NCBI GenBank assembly: GCA_031216915.1
Contig: CM062292.1
Span: forward strand, 205,675,262-205,739,261
Length of the DNA stretch: 64,000 bases
Direction of reading: 5' to 3'
Source of the DNA: Pictodentalium vernedei
Taxonomy: Eukaryota > Mollusca > Scaphopoda > Dentaliida > Dentaliidae
Shown here: in pieces, positions 21,495 to 32,979 of the stretch
How positions within the stretch are numbered: the first letter of the stretch is position 1
Layout of the letters: every line of letters starts with the position of its first letter
Translations under genes and position numbers: made by a program
Notes under the pieces: generated by a model
Database searches by the model: none
What the model was told of the DNA's origin: nothing
What the model saw: only the letters and a program-made list of their open reading frames with translations

Positions 21495-21925
21495 TAACTG
21501 GTAGAGTGCTAAATTCATTTATAGTCAAGATTTGCTCACGCATTTGCCTTGTTATCTTTTGTGGGAGTGAGTGCCAGGAGGCAGTTTTCAATACATGGAA
21601 ACAAGAAAACTTCTTGCAGATTAACTCTTATACCCGCTGAGTATTTTCAAGATATTTTTCTTCAAATCTAGTCATGGCCGCCTCACAGCAGCCATGACTA
21701 GATTTGATGAAAATTTCATCCAAATTTGGCTCAATAAATCTTTGGAGGAGAGTATGAATAAATGTGCCCAAATTATACTTATGTCAGTGGCAAGCAAAAT
21801 CCTCTCCTGGGCAGGAATAACCGCCAGCAGTATTTAGGGAGTTAAATAATTGCACCTCAAAGATAATATGAAGCACAACCACAGGAAATATAGGCTGCAA
21901 GTTACGGTACCGGAAATTAAAATAA
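21495..21925 (+). repeat. Interspersed repeat R1, copy 2, with internal insertion
   Basis: Homologous in order and orientation to 1753-1990. The extra DNA (about 21610-21840) includes a fold-back (21658-21711) with arms CAAATCTAGTCATGG, which recurs at 57601-57657. Confidence 0.5.
21658..21711. repeat. Fold-back family C, copy 1
   Basis: Arms of about 21 nt (TCAAATCTAGTCATGGC and complement) around a short loop, flanked by CGCTGAGTATTTTC on the left. Copy 2 at 57601-57657 has the same arms, flanked by AAAATACTCAGCAGG on the right. Confidence 0.75.
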
Positions 21926-21929
21926 AAGC

Positions 21930-23267
21930 CCAAAATACTAGTTAATAATTTAATCGCACGGTCCTTTGGGGGTTTTGGGATTACATCCTTATTGATCCGT
22001 ACTTATTAATCGAATGTTGCTTGTGTTGTCTATTTGTCGGCTGCCATTTTTTTCTTTGGAAGGATAAAACAAACCAAAATGACTGTTTTTTTTTGTTGTA
22101 TATGCATGTTTACTAAAATCATTGTTAAAAAATGGCACTCCATTCTTATCGCCATAGGGTTTTTAATCACTGGTTAATTTATTTTAAATTATTGAAACGG
22201 GGATTAATTGGAAAGCCTCTCAACAACACCACCCTACCCCCCCCCCCCCCCTCCCCCTTCTCACTCAAGCACCCACTGTTGGTAAGGAAGAATATTTACC
22301 AATGGACAACGACTTACAGAACATATATTAATTAGAAAGAGAGAAAGAGGAGGAGAAAGGTGAGCTGATAAAAGCAAAGACATTCTGGATATACTTACCC
22401 GTTTTGTAAATTGGGTACATTCCGATAGATAAAGCGAGAATTCGTCGTCATCCTGTTAAATGTTGTTCATTTTACCGACGAAGACAGGTATAGAGTTTCC
22501 ATTACGATATTTACACGAAACAAACTGATCCACATGATAAATCGAAATTCAGAAAGAACGCTGCATTGTGAGGCAATATTAATGATGTTTTCAAGGAGAG
22601 TAAAAATCCATGCTGCCGGTGGCGCGAATGCAAAGGTCTGCTTGGTTGAATTTTAACGGAATAGCTAAGTGATATTAATATTTGCAGGTACGCACAATGT
22701 TTTAACTACAAACTTCACACTTTAGCTACAATAGTTTCTAACAAACTCGTAATGACCTTGTCGGGGTGTGGCTGTCATCTTACTGTAAAGCATTGATTTG
22801 TGTCTAGCGCACCTGCACCAATCGATATCTTGCTGTCGTTTACCACTAATGTTCCAAATCTCGTCTTTCATCATCAGCTATAGTTTATGAGGTATTGATC
22901 GTCGATTTACCGTATCGTTGAGGCAGAATAGTAATTTGCTGTTTTCTCAGTCCTAAATTCTCAGTAAATGTCAATAAAATAGCAAGGGAAATGAAAAACT
23001 GTGATTATAATAAAACTAATGTAAACAACCCCAAGAAATGGTCTTCGCATTCAAGGTATGTCCTCGCCATGAGCTGCACCTTGCAGATTCTAGCATGTTT
23101 ACCACATGATACGTTTGGAGAAAAAATTCTCGAGGGTGTTGTGATGTGCATGCAGGAGACGGAGAAGGAAAAGTGCCCCACACACGCGCGCACATTTTCC
23201 CTACTGGGATTATTGATATTTCCACTTCATTTTCCACCTCCAGATTGAGTCTGATTTTCGGTGTTAA
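21930..23267. other. Unassigned AT-rich stretch
   Basis: No gene recognised. A poly-C run lies near 22240-22251. The frames 22132-22335 and 22991-23248 have no recognised domain. Confidence 0.45.
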
Positions 23268-23414
23268 TATAGAATATACCCACAGCAGTTTGGTGTACCA
23301 ACTGCTCACCACGAGTGGTGAAGTGGTGTGAACCGCGAGCCTTTGGCGCGCGGTTAACACTACTTCACCACGAGTGTTGAACATTTGGTACGCAAAGCTA
23401 CTTTGGGTATATTT
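23268..23414. repeat. Long inverted repeat (MITE-like)
   Basis: Outer arms ATATACCCACAGCAGTTTGG and the complement of CAAAGCTACTTTGGGTATAT. Inner arms TCACCACGAGTGGTGAAGT and ACTTCACCACGAGTGTTGA, with a GC-rich loop. About 147 bp; no target duplication identified. Confidence 0.65.
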
Positions 23415-23785
23415 TATTTATACCATGGTCGTCAGATTAATAAGAGTTTAAATGTTAAATAAATCAATATTCACCCGTGCGATTCTGTTTTTGTTTACAC
23501 GAGCATCGGTGGGCGGAACTTACGCTGGCAAATTTATCGCCGAAACGATGGATGCTTTATCAACATGAGACAACGTTAAAACTTTGTTAATTTGCGGTAT
23601 CTTATCGGAGGTAAACTTATTTAAAAGCGTGGTAAATATTTACCGGTTTCATTTCAATCTTCACGAGGCGACAATTGATAAATTTAGACAAGTTTGCATT
23701 CAAGGCGAGGTCACCAAAGGTCAACGGATGTAGGCCTAGTTCCACTGTAGGTGTAAATTTTAACTATTGAAATCCCATTGCAGGC

Positions 23786-23872
23786 GTGTTCACCACGGTT
23801 GGTGTGTAAAGCTAAAATTTGTGTCATAGGCTTTTTTATATACAGTAAAATAGGTAATCACGATATAAAGCC
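23786..23872 (+). repeat. Interspersed repeat R2, copy 2
   Basis: Matches 17009-17095 (GTGTTCACCACGGTTGGT and downstream words). The two copies end at different points. Confidence 0.55.
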
Positions 23873-24480
23873 ATCTACATACTGTATACGACGTGAACGT
23901 TGCGCGCAAGTTAATCATTATTTTTAGCAATTTGTAATTTCGACACGGTGCGACATCTCTATTTGCATTACTGTAGAACAAAGACAACAAGACACTAGAT
24001 GGGTTTGAGATCGCAGATTGAATCTCCAAAAGTCAACGAAGCACGATCAATGCCGGGTCGCATAACAAGGGAAAATGTGTCTGGATCTTGAGCACGAAAA
24101 TGTCACTTCATTTCAAATTGTTGTCGTTTTATTCCTTTTCCGGCCAATGGTAGGAATTAATATCGTTGCGTTGAATACTTTCCGACCAGGGACGTAGCGA
24201 CAGGGGGTGTGGGGTGTGCCCCCCCCCTCCCCCAATCCTGGCCAAAATTTCCTATAGTTGGAAATTTGGAGGGCAAGTTATGAGTAGTTGGATATACCAT
24301 CTATCTGGATTTTTGAGCTTCCTTGGTGGTGCTGATGCCTACTTTACTTCCCAAAATTCAAACTCAGGTGCCCTGCGAAGCTTCTAAATTCGATTCGAAA
24401 TTGTCCCATGATTCGAGAATTTTCGAATCTTCGAGATGTTCTCAAAATCCTTCAAAACCCGGCGTACAAAGTATCTCCTC

Positions 24481-24544
24481 TTGAACTATTCTTCTGTCGC
24501 CAGGTCTCCTGTACAGGAGACCTGACGACAGAAGAAGAGTTCAA
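24481..24544. repeat. Hairpin, 31-nt arms
   Basis: TTGAACTATTCTTCTGTCG and its complement flank the palindrome AGGTCTCCTGTACAGGAGACCT. The following 24545-24920 DNA is GATTCGA-rich and holds no recognised gene. Confidence 0.75.
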
Positions 24545-25608
24545 GTCGGTTCCACTTCCGAAATTACATTGATTCCGTTCTGGACTATTCCGCGTTTTTT
24601 TGCTGGAGTTACACGAGTTGTCGCTGCACACAATATACTTGATCGGAGACCGACAATATTACGGTTGTAAGAAAGTACAATATCCACAATTTGAAAAGCG
24701 ATTAGATTCGATTCGAGATTCGATTCGAAATCTGATGCCTGATTCAATTCAGGATTCGATTGGACCATACATTGGAGGCGCTCAGGGCCGTAGGTCACTT
24801 TTAAAATCTATGGAGATATTCTTACCGCAACACAGGTGTAAAATTAATTTGGCGAATCGTTTAAATCCAGGCTGCCCACTTTCTGATGACTTCCACCAGA
24901 TTTATTCATTTTACCAGTAAACTGATCTTGTTTATCTCAGTAAAGAAGCATGGTTTCATTCTCCAGGTTTCACCCGAGGATACATAATTTATTTTATGTT
25001 AACACAATACAACTGTCAAATTTAAAGTAATAGAAACGGAGTCAAAATAAATACTCTTAGTCAAATCATATGCAAAAATCGGCATAAGTGACACGTCTTT
25101 AATTCATTACAGGCAACGAATACAACCAGAGATGGGATATGGGATAATTAATAAACCGCATTTCATTCCTATCCATAAAAGTGTATGAAAAACAAATTAA
25201 TTATTCTGTTTGCGAATAATATATCTACTTGACGATTCCCTTAAAATAATTATCGTTCATAAATGATTGGTTACAGTTTATTTGATCTCAGCATACCGCA
25301 GGTCAATAAACAAGACAGGAACCTTGATAAGTACCAGCGAGAAACATCAGTGGCTCCAGTCTACATTATTACTTTTATCTAACAATCAACTTAATTTGCA
25401 CCCAAAAACTCAGAAAAAAACTTTTCTATAAGCCTCCCCAGCTCCCCCGTTCTGATTCCGTATAAAACAGATTCAATTTCCGGTAAACCCCACACTATCG
25501 CATGTATGCACTGATATTACGCATCAAAATATAGTACCTGAAATTCATTTTTTTTACCAATTCAACTCAATTTAAACTGAAAAATGGGGGAAACGGCCTT
25601 TATGTAAC
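24545..25608. other. Unassigned stretch with GATTCGA-rich patch
   Basis: A GATTCGATTCG-type simple sequence near 24705-24760 explains the open frame 24600-24920. A short SINE-2-like scrap (TTTTACCAGTAAAC) lies near 24910. Otherwise nothing recognised. Confidence 0.45.
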
Positions 25609-25806
25609 GGGATTGTTAGATAAATGTATTATCATGACCATGTGCATGTCCTGTAATTTGTATCAGATTCTCGGTCGTGTTTACAATCGGATCGCAACTC
25701 GCCTTGATGGGCTCCTTGCGATCCGATTGTAAACACGACCTCAAATCTGATATAAATTAAAGGGTATGCAAATGGTCATGACAATGTATATTTATCTTAC
25801 AATAAG
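25609..25806. mobile_element. Palindromic MITE family G, copy 1
   Basis: Nearly the whole 198 bp folds back. The central arms GTCGTGTTTACAATCGGATC and complement are near-perfect. The outer arms carry AGATAAATGTATTATCATGACCAT-like sequence and its complement, with more mismatches. A partial relative lies at 26768-26850. Confidence 0.75.
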
Positions 25807-26528
25807 TATGTATTAGGTCAGTAATTACCCGAATACATCGTGTATCTGGGCCTCTGATACAAAATCTGTATCTTGCAACTGCTTAATACAAACGCGTGCT
25901 TGGTTATTTGTTTACGTTACTATTTATAAAACATTACACGCCTTCGAAACGCGTTTACGAGGGACTTTGTACGTTTCAATATACGAAAAGAGAAAAAAAA
26001 AACGCTTCTCAAAAGTCTAATTATTAAATTATGGAACCACATTGCTTTTGTATCTGAATCATTGGAAGTATTAAAGTGCATAGTCTTTTTCGGAATGTTG
26101 AACATGCACACGATCAATCAGTTTATCCTAGGGACGCAAAACTTCAAGATTCCCGTAGTGGTGGCTGGTGTGCGATCAGCGAAGTTTGAATGTGTGAATC
26201 TGCGACGTTGCATCACATGCCAGCTGTGAACGTTGGGAATGTTCACCAGTTCTACGCAATCCCCACAGCACCTAGGTGTAAAGTAGGGACCTGTTGAGAT
26301 GTTTGCCTTGTGTGCCCGTCTGTGGAGCACCAGAAGCATGCTCCGTTGAGTTGAGCTGAGAATGCCATAGAATGAACAAAGGGTGTGAACACCTGTGATA
26401 CGGAGTAATAATGTAAGTCAGAGAGCACTGTGGTGGAATCTTATCTTGACGTAACATTGCATTGCATTATTATACAGTTTCAACCGAAACGACAAACATT
26501 TTTATGAAATCTGATATTAAAATGCCAG
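25807..26528. other. Unassigned stretch
   Basis: No gene recognised. On the minus strand 26118-26339 gives a 73-residue frame containing paired Cys and several His, but no family is recognised and no splice context is evident. Confidence 0.4.
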
Positions 26529-26746
26529 TCAACCCTTTACTCCACGCACACGAAATATCAATTTAGTATTTTAATTATTTTTTTGTAAAAATATATTCCA
26601 AGCATTTCAACAAAACCATATGTATACGAGCTCGTTTCAATGAGGGGTCACATGACATTGTTTTGTGGAATTTTTTTCCACTTTTTTACCAGCTCAGTTT
26701 GTAAATTACGTGGGTGGATGCCTAGATTCGTTAGGTAAAGTGTTAA
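26529..26746. mobile_element. MITE family A, subfamily 2, copy 6
   Basis: TCAA/TTAA flanks, left end CCCTTTACTCCACGC, right end TTAGGTAAAGTG. It shares GGGGTCACATGACATTG-type arms with 13310-13564. Part of the left half of the central palindrome is degraded. Confidence 0.75.
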
Positions 26747-26767
26747 TCAAGTTATTACATTTGAGAA

Positions 26768-26850
26768 TTGTAAGATAAATCTATCATCCTCTTTACGTTA
26801 ATGTACACAATGGTGTATCAGAGTCTCGCTCGTGTTTCTTAGGCTGTGTA
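26768..26850 (+). repeat. MITE family G half copy
   Basis: AAGATAAATCTATCATC, TGTATCAGAGTCTCGCTCGT and GTGTTTCT follow the order of the left arm of 25609-25806. The right arm is absent. Confidence 0.5.
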
Positions 26851-27941
26851 CCAAATAACATTTCTCGGATCCATGCGATTTGGGAAATATTGGCGTTTGA
26901 AAATATTTCTATTTTTAGCTCCCGGGGTTCCCACGATGGACACGGTAACTTTTGCGTGAATCAAGTACTTATGTAATAATACAACATACCAACAAAATGG
27001 GGTATTCATATTCGCATTCGGTATTCAGTGGTATTCAATACATTTTTTCAAGTATTCCAAAGTATTCAGTATTCGTGCAATTTGAAAGTATTCGTATTCG
27101 TATTTGTATTCGAATACAGTCAAATTTGAGGTGTATTGATGAATATATTTGAAACTTTTTGAATACATCTCTTATTTTTAATAGAGAGAGTAATTTATAG
27201 AAGAAATTATCATTATCAATATTAGACAATAGTCAAGAATTAAACGAGTACATTTGAAGTGCCTGGTTTTACAATACATTAAAATAAAATTTGAAAACAT
27301 TCAATTATGGTTGGGCAAGACTAATTTATTATAGCTTGTTTGTGTTGACTTCAAAGAAATATTGTGCTGTTTTTTAACCATACAGTTTACCTGGGCACTA
27401 AGCATATATAAGTTTACTCAAATTCAACTTCTAACTCTCTCTTGATTTACTCCTTAGGAATATCTGAGATGTCATAGATCTAGAAACAAATGAGAAGTTT
27501 TCAGCCATTACAATACCAAATTTGGTTCAAAATCGGATCATCGGTTCAGAAGATAGAAATTTCGGGCGGGGCCAAAATGCTTACCGTCCCATTACAAAGG
27601 CAAATATTGCTTTACAAACTTCGTTTGAAAAAATTTGATTCTGCACCTCAAAAGGAAGCTCCATACCAAATATCACGTCATTGTACCAACTGGTTCATGA
27701 GAATGTTTTTTTTTTTAATTTTGGTGCATTTCCCTCCACCCCCTCCCTAAAAGGGCTAGGCAAGTTGATTTGAACAGAAACAAAGTGTGATGTCAGAACG
27801 AGCAATCACCGCAAATATAACTGAAAAAGTTTCAGCGGTTTTGGAGGAGAAGATGCAAACACCCACCATATTCACGGACGATCACAGACGACGAGTGATC
27901 ACCATTCCCCATCCTGACTTTTTGTCAAGTGAGCTAAAAAC
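26845..27941 (+). mobile_element. Pearl/HINE-like element (GCTCACCTGA family), 5'-truncated
   Basis: Contains family words (TTTTAGCTCCCGGGGTTCCC, CAAATTTGGTTCAAAATCGG, GGCGGGGCCAAAAT). It ends ATCCTGACTTTTTGTCAAG then TGAGCTAAAAA, the family's 3' hairpin region. A GTATTC-rich simple sequence (27003-27170) and unassigned DNA to about 27480 interrupt it. The frame 27490-27750 is a by-product. Confidence 0.65.
27003..27170 (+). repeat. GTATTC-rich simple sequence
   Basis: GTATTC/GTATTCG hexamer-like words recur irregularly for about 150 bp. Confidence 0.75.
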
Positions 27942-28137
27942 TGTTTTCTGCGGTTATCTCTTTCAGTTACCTTGCAGCGCGTCCAATCAGAAATGTTATA
28001 TTCCAAAATCAGGGTAATCACGCCCGAGCAAAAATAAAATTCCAGTATTCAAGGATTTTCAATGAGTTTTAAGAAACAGTTCCAGAAGTTTCACCCATCT
28101 GATATATTATTATCTCAAATGTCTTATCTTAAATGTT

Positions 28138-28474
28138 TGTTTGTTTACTGATTGGAGTTTAAGAGCATTTTCAACAATTGGGGTCGCATCATGTCGGACA
28201 CTTTTACGGGTGGAGGAAGGCGGAGTTCACAGAGAGAGCAACCGAGCAACTATCAGACTCTTAAACTTACTAACTCGTTATAGGTAGAGTTATCAGCGGT
28301 TGAAGGTTAATGCATCATCGACGTGCAGTACGCCTTAGTACTCAGCACCACCGTTCCCCTACGTTGGCAATCGGAAGTGGCTTACACAAGCACACATCAC
28401 AGGTGGCGCTGTTCGAACCGCTAACCTCCGGTATAAGGTCCAATGCTCCAATCAATGACCCACCGCACACCCCG
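28138..28474 (-). mobile_element. tRNA-headed SINE (family S), diverged
   Basis: The minus strand shows a tRNA-like head near 28400-28474 with B-box GCGGTTCGAAC. The body retains AAGGCGTACTGCACGTCGAT, and CTCCACCCGTAAAAGTGTCC near the 3' part. The tail is degraded to AAACAAACA. Older than the copies at 11051 and 36711, judging by the number of differences. Confidence 0.75.
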
Positions 28475-28560
28475 TTATCTTAAATAAAAAAGTATCAATT
28501 TAATACAATCCCAGTGATTACATAAGCAAATGTGATGAAACTATCAAGATGTCACAGAAG

Positions 28561-30090
28561 TATACACCTGGAACTTAATTGAGCACCCCCTGTTTTTTCA
28601 TTAATTTCATGCTATCTTTCAGATGGCAAAAAGTGATTGTTTGCGGAAAGATTGACCTATTGACAATGAAACACAACACAATGATGAAAATATGCAGTAT
28701 TTTAATGGTGCTAATTCCACATATATCTGTCACAAATGTTTTTGCTGGAAAAATGTTGTCTCGACAAGTATGGTGCTGGAACAGTCCATGATGAAACAAT
28801 GCCGATAATTACTTACATAAAATGTAACTTGTGATCTCCTGAACATAATAGTAGTATCTGACGTCAGTAGCGAGTGTATCCACCACGTGCCCGGATGACA
28901 GCCTGAACCCCCTCCTAATGCTGCCAGCGAGCCTTCTGGTACGGTTCAGAGGCAACTGCTGCCACGCATCACGCAATGCAGCCTCCAAATCGGCCAAATT
29001 CTGTACAGGCGGATCCCTTGCTTGCACACAACGTCCAAGAAAGTCCCAGATGCGTTCTAAGGGATTCAAATCGGGACTCATTGCTGGCCAAGGTAGTGTT
29101 GTAATGGCGTTGTTCTGAAGGAATGCTCTCACAGCAAGGGAATGATGTGGCCTTGCATTGTTGTCCATAAATACAGGGCGATTAGCCAACGGGTGGTTGT
29201 CAAAATAGGGCATGACAACCAGACTGAGAATGTCCAGGATGTACTGATGTCCATTGGGATTTCCACGTACAGTCACCATATCAAGTTTACAATCACGAGA
29301 GAGGCATCTCCACCATAAAGAACAGTAAGCCTGATGTTCCTGGGCACGTAAGCAGTATTTCTATGCCCCCACGCTCTCATGCTACCACCCGTGACGTGAA
29401 GCTGGACCCTCCTCCACGTCCTGAGATTCCAATGTTGTCGTGCCATACACCACTCCAAACGTCATCTTTGATGCTGATCGGACAGAACTGGACGCTTGGT
29501 GACTCTTCTGGACCTCATATCCAGTTCTTTGAGTCGGTTTCGCGCAGCTCTGTCTGCACAAACGCCTGTTGAGGAGCCAAAGGCGTTTCAAAATCTCACT
29601 TGAAGCAAAGGGTTCACACCCGACGAGGCGTGCCAGACTCCGATCTTCTCGAGGTGAGGTCTTTTGGCGTTGCCCAGGCCTTAGTCGGTCCCTAACGTCG
29701 TTGGTTTGTTGATGTTTTCGGACAAGTCTCCTGATGACAGAATGACTATAGCCAAGTTGCCTTCCAATAGCCTTGAATGACATGCCTGTGCGTGCATGCC
29801 AACGATTTGCCATCTTAGTGCCTCTGACAGTCTCCTCCTTGCCTTTTGTCAACATTTATCGATAAAAGAAGGGACACGTTTTCTTGTTTTATACCCTAAT
29901 ATTGAACGTGGATGATAGTGTTTTTTGCGACATTCGAGTGAAGCATGCTTCACGTGGACGAGTGGATGTGTCACGTTTCACTAGATGTAATGTACTGCAA
30001 GACATAGCAATCATTACACCATAATCAGTAACAGCAACTTCACTGTCATGAAACATTTCAGGAGGTACTTAATTAAGTTTCAGGTGTATA
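28561..30090 (-). mobile_element. Tc1-like transposon, near full length, inactive
   Basis: The terminal inverted repeat is TATACACCTGGAACTTAATT at 28561 and, as complement, a near-identical sequence ending at 30090. The element is about 1.53 kb with TA at both ends. It carries one frameshifted transposase on the minus strand. A truncated relative lies at 15947-16551. Confidence 0.9.
28809..29855 (-). pseudogene. Tc1-like transposase, frameshifted
   Basis: Three open segments make up one transposase in order. 29382-29855 holds the helix-turn-helix region (GMSFKAIGRQLGYSHSVIRR, then linker RPGQRQKTSPREDRSL) and later runs out of frame. 29273-29458 continues with HWNLRTWRRVQLHVTGGSMR and AWGH. 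28809-29279 holds the C-terminal catalytic part, GNPNGHQYILDIL then PVFMDNNARPHHS and SPDLNPLERIWDFL. So at least two frameshifts are present. At the second catalytic position relatives usually read DDNARPH, while here it is DNNARPH, with 34 residues from that Asn to the Glu of PLE. If the alignment is right the catalytic Asp is lost. Not functional. Confidence 0.85.
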
Positions 30091-31342
30091 TATTAATTTT
30101 CTGTGTTGCAAACAATGATAAATCTGGAAATGTTGCTTTGACCGTCTGCACACTGATGTCAAAATACTGAAATTCAAAACAAAAGAATTTCCCCCATAAT
30201 GCAACTAAGAACTTAACAAATGCTGTTTTGTTTAACAGAGATCAATGGATAATTCATTAGAGCAGTTTGAAACATGACTTACTACCCAACATGATCAACT
30301 GAAGAAAATAATGAAAAAATTCAAGATTTCAGGGATAGGTATACACACTCCGACAAAATTCAAGGAGTTTTAAGGGCCCAGGATTTTTTTTCAAAACACC
30401 TTTAAATATAACATTACACGCCCGGTTTGAACACGTTTTGTAACTCATTATGATAATTTTTAACATTTAAATTAGAATTTGGACAAGCGAACAAAATATA
30501 TATCTCTTGATTGACGGTTTGTCTACCGGCGTTTGTGATCATTTATTTTCAGAATATACGTCTGCATAACTGCAACACAAGTATAAAGTCAAGTTTAACC
30601 AATCGTTTATACCTTGGCTACCCACGTTAGAGGACTCGCTCCAAGAAATTGTTTTTCCAATCAAATTACCCGGTTAGTTTCATATCGGCCGAGGTAACTT
30701 CATATCAGCCTGAAACCGAAGGCTGACATCTCTGCCAATATTAATTTAACCAAGTAATAACCGCTTTATTTATTAAACCAAAATAAATAAGTACAGATGT
30801 TCTTAGATCTGTTACAATTTTCTGACAATGTTATTATTTCTCATTCTTTTCACAGAGTCCGAAGTTTCCTCCTATCCTTGGTCAGCTATCAGAATGTCTC
30901 GGCTTCCTATCCGGGGAATCCGTGCCGTTCGGTTAGCGGAACTGTCTCTTCTCCCACTTCGAGGAATCGCCGCTTACGAGTCTGAACCTAAGTTTGTGTT
31001 GAATTTTCTGTACAGCTCCCCATCCCATTCTCTTCATCCATCCAGTCCTTACATATTGTTATCTTTAATTCCCCATCATGCATAAACTCCTCTTCAAATC
31101 ATTACATTATGCCTGGTCACACCAATTTTTTCCGATTACGTTTGGCGAAAACGGTGCAAGATTTCGGTGTAAACGAACTGGTTGCGTCAAGTAACGCACC
31201 GAGGGGGACAACTCTAGGTTGGTTCATATCGTCCGCTATCGGCGTATATCAGTCGATTTTGAAATACAATCTGCCGAGTTTTGTTTATCGGAATTGTTGG
31301 AAAGATAATCATAATTAACAAGTGTTTGATCACCGAGGTGGT
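30091..31342. other. Unassigned stretch with two frames of unknown meaning
   Basis: A SINE-2-like scrap (CTGCATAACTGCAACACAAG to CGTTTATACC) lies at about 30560-30620. Frames at 30828-31085 and 31109-31318 have ordinary-looking residue composition but no recognised domain and no convincing splice sites. A CpG-richer patch lies at about 30890-30980. Confidence 0.4.
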
Positions 31343-32352
31343 ATTAGTCCCCTACGGCGCTTTTGTGACATAAGGTGTTTTTGTCACATAAGACATGACC
31401 ACAGTCAGCAGGAGTATCAGACCTGGGGGGGGGGGGGGGGGCAGCTTTGGTAAAATAATTGGGGACGGTTCGGCCTAGGGACGGTTCGGCTTGGGGACAA
31501 TTCGGGTTTCATGACAACAGTCAACAGGAGTGTCAGACCTGGGGGGTGGTTTAGGTAAAATACAGGTTATCAGGCAGGATTTCAAATGTGAATGGAATCT
31601 AAAAATTGAGAATTGAGAGATGTGTAGCTTGAACCATGTTGGAGGGAGGGGTGGTAACATAAAAATAGAGAAAAAAAGCTTAAAAAACACAGCAAAAATG
31701 GCCGCCATTCCGCCATCTTGGATTTTGAAGAAAAAAATATTAAGCGTGCATCATCCCTTCAGAACCATTTATCCACGTACCAAATATGAAAGGTGTAGCT
31801 TAAAGCATGTTGGAGGGAGGGGTGGTAACATAAAAACAGACAGACAGACAGACAGACAGACGAACAGACAGACAGATCTTAGATTTTGAAAAAAAAATAT
31901 TGAGCGTGCATAATCCCCACACAACCCTTTATCCATGTACCATATATGAAAGGTGTAACTTGAACCATGTTGGAGGGAGGGTTGGTAACGTAAAATAGAG
32001 AAAAAAAATATTGAACGTGCATCATCCCCTCCCAAGCCTCTATCCATGTGCCAAATATGCAAAGTGTAGCTTGAACCATGTTGGAGGGAAGGGTGGTAAC
32101 ATGAAAATAGAGAAGAAAGCTTAAAAAACACAACAAAAATGGCCGCCATTAAGCCATCTTGGATTTTGAAAGAAAGATTTTGAGCGTGCATCATCCCCCT
32201 CAGAACCATTTATCCATGTATCAAATATGAAAGGTGTAGCTTAAAGCGTGTTGGAGGGAGGGGTGGTAACATAAAAACAGACAGACAGGCGGACGGATAG
32301 ACGGACGGAGTGCAACCCTATAGTCCCCTTACGGTTCCCGTAGGGGACTAAT
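31343..32352 (+). mobile_element. Pearl/HINE-like element with AGTCCCCT termini
   Basis: It starts TTAGTCCCCTACGG and ends in a hairpin of AGTCCCCTTACGG and CCGTAGGGGACTAA. The interior has about five tandem units (GGTGTAGCTTGAACCATG-type words near 31622, 31792, 31951, 32064 and 32234), roughly 115-170 bp apart. ACAG microsatellites sit after one internal unit (about 31835-31875) and before the end hairpin (32276-32310). A poly-G run lies at about 31424-31441. Open frames on both strands are by-products. Confidence 0.75.
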
Positions 32353-32399
32353 AAATAATTGTGTATTACCTGTGTCGATTTATCATTTATTAGTATGTA

Positions 32400-32796
32400 C
32401 AATAGGGGCGCGGTGGCGTTGCGGTAACCGGTTCTCGTCAGATCTCCGAAGTTAAACAACGCCGAGCCCGGTTAGTCCTTGGATGGGTGACCGTCTCAGC
32501 GATCGATTCGGACCGCGTTGTGTCCTTGGGCAAGGCACTTAATCCCGATTGTCCACATGGGGGCACGATGACGCCGTGTACTAAGGCGTACTGCACGCCG
32601 ACCGTGCGCATGTCTTCAACCAATCTAACCCTGCCTGTGCTGCAGTGCGGAGTTACGATGTTGGGAAGCTGGCAGCTGCTCGTCGTTGCCCGGTGGTTCT
32701 CTCAGAGATCTCCGGCTTCCTCCACCCGTAAAACTGTCACCGACACGATATGACCTTGGCTGTTAAAGTGTCGTTAAACCTTAATAAATAAATAAA
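32400..32796 (+). mobile_element. 5S-rRNA-headed SINE (family S body), full length
   Basis: The head (about 32428-32505) matches eukaryotic 5S rRNA. TCTCGTCAGATCTCCGAAG corresponds to the TCTCGTCTGATCTCGGAAG region, and GTTAGTCCTTGGATGGGTGA to the GGTTAGTACTTGGATGGGAGA region with the C-box. The body is the one found behind tRNA heads in other copies (TGTCCTTGGGCAAGGCAC onward). The tail is (AATA)n. An 11-bp duplication ATTAGTATGTA (32389-32399 and 32797-32807) flanks it, so it inserted as one unit. Confidence 0.9.
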
Positions 32797-32979
32797 TTAG
32801 TATGTAATCTATATTTCAGTATCGGCGGCTATAACATGACAGCAGCACAAGTATATAGTCAAGTCTAGTCAATTGTTGCCTATGCTGGACATTTTAGAAG
32901 GCGGAAAAGAAGCATTGCTTCATTTCTCCGAATTCCCACGGAAATATTAGCCATCTTAAAAAACATGGCCTATCACGAC

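Noticed and set aside
26118..26339. Minus-strand frame with Cys and His pairs
   Set aside because: Spacing does not fit a known zinc finger; no family recognised.
30828..31085. Possible first exon after a TTTTCACAG acceptor-like sequence
   Set aside because: No donor site at a sensible place and no recognised protein; kept as unassigned.
31109..31318. 69-codon frame with a faint resemblance to the region before the first membrane helix of DEG/ENaC channels
   Set aside because: Too short and weak; no splice sites or neighbouring exons support it.
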